From an uncultured Streptococcus sp. (lineage in GTDB: Bacteria > Bacillota > Bacilli > Lactobacillales > Streptococcaceae): DNA of 8,585 bases. The stretch's first letter is position 1, and the number at the start of each line of letters is the position of its first letter. The stretch is taken from assembly GCF_959025735.1 (NCBI RefSeq), contig NZ_CAUFJQ010000082.1, positions 1 through 8,585 of the forward strand, written 5' to 3'. A program made the position numbers and the translations under genes. Below the pieces are notes generated by a model, which saw nothing but the letters and a program-made list of their open reading frames with translations, did no database searches and was not told where the DNA came from. This document shows positions 6,659-8,585 of the stretch, in pieces.

Positions 6659-7354
6659 GTGGAAAAAGATTTTTGGCAGGGGGTGAGGGACGCGCTACCG
6701 ACGGCTTTGGGCTATATCAGTATTGGCCTGGCTTGTGGTGTGGTGGCATCTCCCTATCTTTCTCCTTTGGAGATGGCCTTGATGAGTATCTTGGTCTATG
6801 CTGGGGCGGCTCAGTTTGCGATGATCTCTCTGATTGCGGCCCATTCTTCGATCTTGAATATGGCCTTGACGGTTTGTTTGATCAATCTCCGTAATATGTT
6901 GATGAGTCTGCATACGTCGTCTGACTTTAAGGATGCTAGTCTCGCTCATACCATTGGGATTGGAAGCCTCCTGACTGATGAGAGTTATGGGGTCTACTTG
7001 AGCGAGAAGTTAAAGACGGATACCATAACAGTTCCTTGGATGCATGGGAACAATCTAGTAGGCTATGTGGCCTGGATCAGTGCGACGGTTATCGGAACAG
7101 CTCTAGGATCTCTCCTACCTGATCCAAAGGCTTTTGGACTTGATTTCGCTTTAGTGGCTATGTTTATTGGGATTTTTGCAGCCCAGTTTCAAGGAATGCA
7201 ACTGACAGAAAAGACCAAGACCATGCTCATGGTGCTGTTAGCAGTAGCAGTGAGTTTCTTTCTCTTACTCTTTTTTGTTTCGCAACCGCTAGCTGTGCTA
7301 GCTGCGACTTTGATCGGCTGTTTTGTGGGGGTGGTCTGCGATGCGCGTGAATAG
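6659..7354 (+). CDS. azlC: Branched-chain amino acid export protein AzlC
   Basis: AzlC is the large membrane subunit of the AzlCD (LIV-E family) exporter for leucine, isoleucine and valine and related compounds. The 231 residues contain about six hydrophobic segments. Family hallmarks are the N-terminal FWQGVRDALPTALGYISIGLACG (5-27), YAGAAQFAMI (47-56), INLRNMLMS (75-83) and LLTDESYGV (104-112). Translation starts at GTG 6659, chosen from the AAGGAG placed 7 nt upstream and from agreement with the family N-terminus. The gene overlaps azlD by 14 bp, as expected for partners made in equal amounts. Base composition returns to that of the core genome. Only a direct extended -10 promoter is seen, without attenuator or T-box. 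Substrate specificity cannot be read from the sequence. Confidence 0.93.
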   Translation: MEKDFWQGVRDALPTALGYISIGLACGVVASPYLSPLEMALMSILVYAGAAQFAMISLIAAHSSILNMALTVCLINLRNMLMSLHTSSDFKDASLAHTIGIGSLLTDESYGVYLSEKLKTDTITVPWMHGNNLVGYVAWISATVIGTALGSLLPDPKAFGLDFALVAMFIGIFAAQFQGMQLTEKTKTMLMVLLAVAVSFFLLLFFVSQPLAVLAATLIGCFVGVVCDARE

Positions 7355-7667
7355 TTATATCTTCATGGCCATTCTGGCCTCAGCCCTCGTTACCTGGATT
7401 CCTCGGATCCTGCCCTTCCTCTTAGTCAAATACAAGGGACTGCCGGCTCCTGTGACCCGCTTTCTCAAATACCTGCCCATTTCCATCATCTTTGCCTTGG
7501 TTTTATCAAGCTTAGTAGATGGGAAAATTGGAAGCCTTCCGCAGTTTCACTGGTTGGACCTAGTAGTGACCATTCCCAGTCTCTTTGTAGCCTTTCGTTA
7601 CAAAAACCTTATGGGAACCGTTTTGTTTGGAATTGTCTTGATCGCCCTATTGCGATTGGTGTTTTAA
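7341..7667 (+). CDS. azlD: Branched-chain amino acid export protein AzlD
   Basis: AzlD is the small membrane partner of AzlC. The 108-residue product has the usual length and about four hydrophobic segments, with conserved features ALVTWIPRILPFLL (15-28), PAPVTRFLKYLPISIIFALV (35-54) and a C-terminal LMGTVLFGIVLIALLRL. The frame is open upstream to a TTG at 7323, but ATG 7341 matches the usual N-terminus and has a G-rich ribosome binding site (GGGGGTGG) within the 3' end of azlC about 6 nt before it. It overlaps azlC by 14 bp, so translation is probably coupled. No convincing terminator follows. The inverted repeat at 7695-7731 could end some transcripts but lacks a U tract. Confidence 0.93.
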   Translation: MRVNSYIFMAILASALVTWIPRILPFLLVKYKGLPAPVTRFLKYLPISIIFALVLSSLVDGKIGSLPQFHWLDLVVTIPSLFVAFRYKNLMGTVLFGIVLIALLRLVF

Positions 7668-7679
7668 ATGGAAAAATAT

Positions 7680-7705
7680 GTTACAAAAAAATTACAATTG
7701 TTACA
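7680..7705 (-). promoter_or_regulatory. Tandem TGTAAY boxes, WalR/VicR-like
   Basis: On the minus strand three hexamers lie head to tail: TGTAAC (7705-7700), TGTAAT (7696-7691) and TGTAAC (7685-7680). The last two are separated by exactly 5 nt, fitting the WalR (YycF/VicR) consensus TGTWAH-N5-TGTWAH. The first and third are 20 bp apart, about two helical turns. On the plus strand the same pattern reads as two direct GTTACAAAAAAA repeats (7680-7691 and 7700-7711). The site is AT-rich, so a chance match is possible. Confidence 0.4.
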
Positions 7706-7731
7706 AAAAAACTTGATTTTTGTAACAATTG
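7695..7731. repeat. 15-bp perfect inverted repeat overlapping a promoter
   Basis: CAATTGTTACAAAAA (7695-7709) and TTTTTGTAACAATTG (7717-7731) are perfect complements around a 7-nt spacer. The spacer overlaps the -35 box, and the right arm fills the space between the -35 and -10 boxes of the downstream lipoprotein gene. The position is right for a repressor site. As RNA it would form an AT-rich hairpin at the end of any azlCD transcript. Confidence 0.85.
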
Positions 7732-7740
7732 GAGTATAAT
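7713..7740 (+). promoter_or_regulatory. Promoter of the stalked lipoprotein gene
   Basis: TTGATT (7713-7718) and TATAAT (7735-7740) are separated by 16 bp, with 4 of 6 and 6 of 6 consensus matches. The promoter is embedded in the inverted repeat at 7695-7731 and lies just downstream of the tandem TGTAAY boxes, so it is probably regulated. The leader would be about 23 nt. Confidence 0.75.
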
Positions 7741-7769
7741 GGGAGTCAGAAAGATAAAGAGGTGATCGT

Positions 7770-8432
7770 ATGAAAAAATCAATCTTCCGTTGGAGTGCCG
7801 CTGTTCTGGTGGCTGCTTCACTTGGTCTAGCTCTCGGTGGTTGTGGTGCTAAGGATAAAAAAACAGCTTCCTCATCCGAAAAAGCATCTACCAGTAAGGT
7901 AGAGAAAAAAGCCAAAAGTAATAGCAAAAAGAGTGCGGCATCTTCCTCTCAGGCAAACGATACAGCTAGCTCTTCGACTCAAGCCAGTAGCGCGACAGCT
8001 GCAAAAGACTCTGGTAAGACCGAGAATGCGTCTACTACGACGCAAGCTACTGTCCCTGCAGAACTGGTGGGAACTTGGGTAGGATCTAGTCCACAAGCGG
8101 ATTCGATTAAAATGACCGTCGATGCCAATGGGGATGTAACAACAGTGGTAAGTTTCAAAAATGATAGCGAACCGACTCGGACAGCGACCTATACGGCAAG
8201 AGCTGTCCAAGCAACTGGAAATATCTACTATTGGGATGCTGAAGGTCTTGATGGGGCTGATGCCTTGCTCCCTGGGATCACAGGCTTAGGTGTCGCTGAT
8301 TTCCGACTCGAACCTGGTTTTATCTTAGAAGAAGGACACTATACACCTATTGTTTTCACAACGGCCACCAATACACCATTTGACTACAACAAATACAATG
8401 ATTTCCGTTTTTCATTAACCAAAGAACAATAA
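7770..8432 (+). CDS. Lipoprotein with Ser/Ala/Lys-rich stalk and C-terminal beta domain
   Basis: The 220-residue product has a lipoprotein signal peptide MKKSIFRWSAAVLVAASLGLALG with lipobox LGGC (Cys25). Residues 26-93 are a low-complexity stalk made almost wholly of Ser, Ala, Lys and Thr, which probably spans the cell wall. Residues 95-220 form a compact domain starting VPAELVGTWVG and continuing with alternating polar/hydrophobic strands (KMTVDANGDVTTVVSF; FRLEPGFILEEGHYTPIVF). The arrangement resembles streptococcal lipoproteins carrying a DUF6287-like C-terminal domain, a tentative link from memory. Function is unknown, and a substrate-binding or surface role is possible. The ATG has AAGAGGTGAT-type Shine-Dalgarno bases at about 7757-7766. 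It is monocistronic between its own promoter and a strong terminator. The promoter carries an inverted repeat and WalR-like boxes, suggesting control by cell-envelope signals. Confidence 0.85.
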   Translation: MKKSIFRWSAAVLVAASLGLALGGCGAKDKKTASSSEKASTSKVEKKAKSNSKKSAASSSQANDTASSSTQASSATAAKDSGKTENASTTTQATVPAELVGTWVGSSPQADSIKMTVDANGDVTTVVSFKNDSEPTRTATYTARAVQATGNIYYWDAEGLDGADALLPGITGLGVADFRLEPGFILEEGHYTPIVFTTATNTPFDYNKYNDFRFSLTKEQ

Positions 8433-8434
8433 AA

Positions 8435-8465
8435 AAACGAACTCGATGGAAAATCGAGTTCGTTT
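8435..8465. terminator. Bidirectional intrinsic terminator
   Basis: AAACGAACTCGAT (8435-8447) and ATCGAGTTCGTTT (8453-8465) are 13-bp perfect complements around GGAAA, starting 2 nt after the lipoprotein stop. In the plus direction the T tract is short (TTTC). In the minus direction the seven A's at 8431-8437 give a seven-U tail, so it is at least as good for transcripts entering from the right. Confidence 0.88.
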
Positions 8466-8515
8466 CAGATTGAAGACAAAGTCCTCTTAAAAACTTTCCT
8501 TAAGTGAGTACGGAC

Positions 8516-8544
8516 GTCAGCGAACTTCGTAGAAGTTCCATGAC
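8516..8544. repeat. Inverted repeat (hairpin 1 of right end)
   Basis: GAACTTC (8522-8528) and GAAGTTC (8532-8538) pair around a 3-nt loop. Outside a 2x2 mismatch, GTCA (8516-8519) pairs with TGAC (8541-8544), giving an 11-bp interrupted stem. Confidence 0.75.
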
Positions 8545-8545
8545 T

Positions 8546-8573
8546 AATTATTGAGCCTAAGGTCTCAATAATT
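8546..8573. repeat. Inverted repeat (hairpin 2 of right end)
   Basis: AATTATTGAG (8546-8555) and CTCAATAATT (8564-8573) are perfect 10-bp complements around CCTAAGGT. The hairpin begins 2 nt after the previous one. No T run follows in either direction, so it does not look like a terminator. Confidence 0.75.
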
Positions 8574-8585
8574 CCGAGTGCCTGA

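Larger units (their letters stand above)
8466..8585. other. Hairpin-rich right end, no convincing gene
   Basis: From left to right there is a weak stem CTTAA/TTAAG (8486-8490 with 8500-8504), then a hairpin at 8516-8544, then another at 8546-8573. The only sizeable open frame is 39 codons on the minus strand, entering from the edge and stopping at 8465-8467 inside the terminator. Its codons run through all the hairpins and its product is not recognisable. The stretch may be part of an intergenic repeat or the 3' end of a minus-strand unit. Confidence 0.4.

Noticed and set aside
7872..8210. 112-codon minus-strand open frame inside the stalked lipoprotein gene
   Set aside because: It arises opposite the repetitive Ser/Ala/Thr codons of the stalk, giving Arg/Cys-rich nonsense, and it has no start signals.
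8465..8585. Minus-strand frame beginning QALGIIETLGS, recalling the start of microcompartment shell proteins
   Set aside because: The likeness is limited to about ten residues, part of which comes from translating the palindrome at 8546-8573. The following residues do not fit the BMC fold, and the frame ends after 39 codons.

Overview
The window looks like a low-GC Firmicute, almost certainly a Streptococcus and probably of the mitis/sanguinis type. The reasons are the divergent pair rpoY-rnjA and tsaB-rimI-tsaD, clear AGGAGG-type ribosome binding sites, sigma-A promoters with TATAAT boxes, and the typical streptococcal forms of RNase J1, the RNA polymerase epsilon subunit, TsaB, RimI, TsaD and AzlCD. 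The species assignment is an inference from gene order and protein style, not from a database search.

Layout. Positions 1-1829 (minus strand) hold rpoY followed 3 nt later by rnjA, whose last residues lie beyond the left edge. Positions 1830-2121 are a divergent promoter region with one good promoter in each direction and a roughly 100-nt, foldable rpoY leader. Positions 2122-4239 (plus) are the overlapping genes tsaB-rimI-tsaD, closed by an intrinsic terminator at 4248-4281. TsaB and TsaD are the ASKHA-fold partners of the tRNA t6A pathway, and RimI is the ribosomal protein S18 N-acetyltransferase that is often encoded between them.

Positions 4310-6548 are an AT-rich accessory block with its own promoter. 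It encodes a lipoprotein of unknown function, a four-helix membrane protein that faintly resembles DUF443/TsaI-type membrane proteins, and a two-helix protein with a DUF3592-like extracytoplasmic domain. It interrupts otherwise GC-richer core genes and is the least explained part of the window.

Positions 6619-7667 hold azlC (GTG start) and azlD, overlapping by 14 bp, which together should form a branched-chain amino acid exporter. Positions 7668-7769 are a short, highly structured regulatory region: a 15-bp inverted repeat overlapping the promoter, and tandem TGTAAY boxes, one pair of which fits the WalR/VicR spacing. It precedes a second lipoprotein (7770-8432) with a long Ser/Ala/Lys/Thr-rich stalk. 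A bidirectional terminator follows at 8435-8465, and the last 120 bases are a chain of small hairpins with no convincing gene.

The core genes are ordinary. The points worth attention are the AT-rich three-gene cassette, the operator-like region in front of the stalked lipoprotein, the rpoY-rnjA leader and the hairpin-rich right end.
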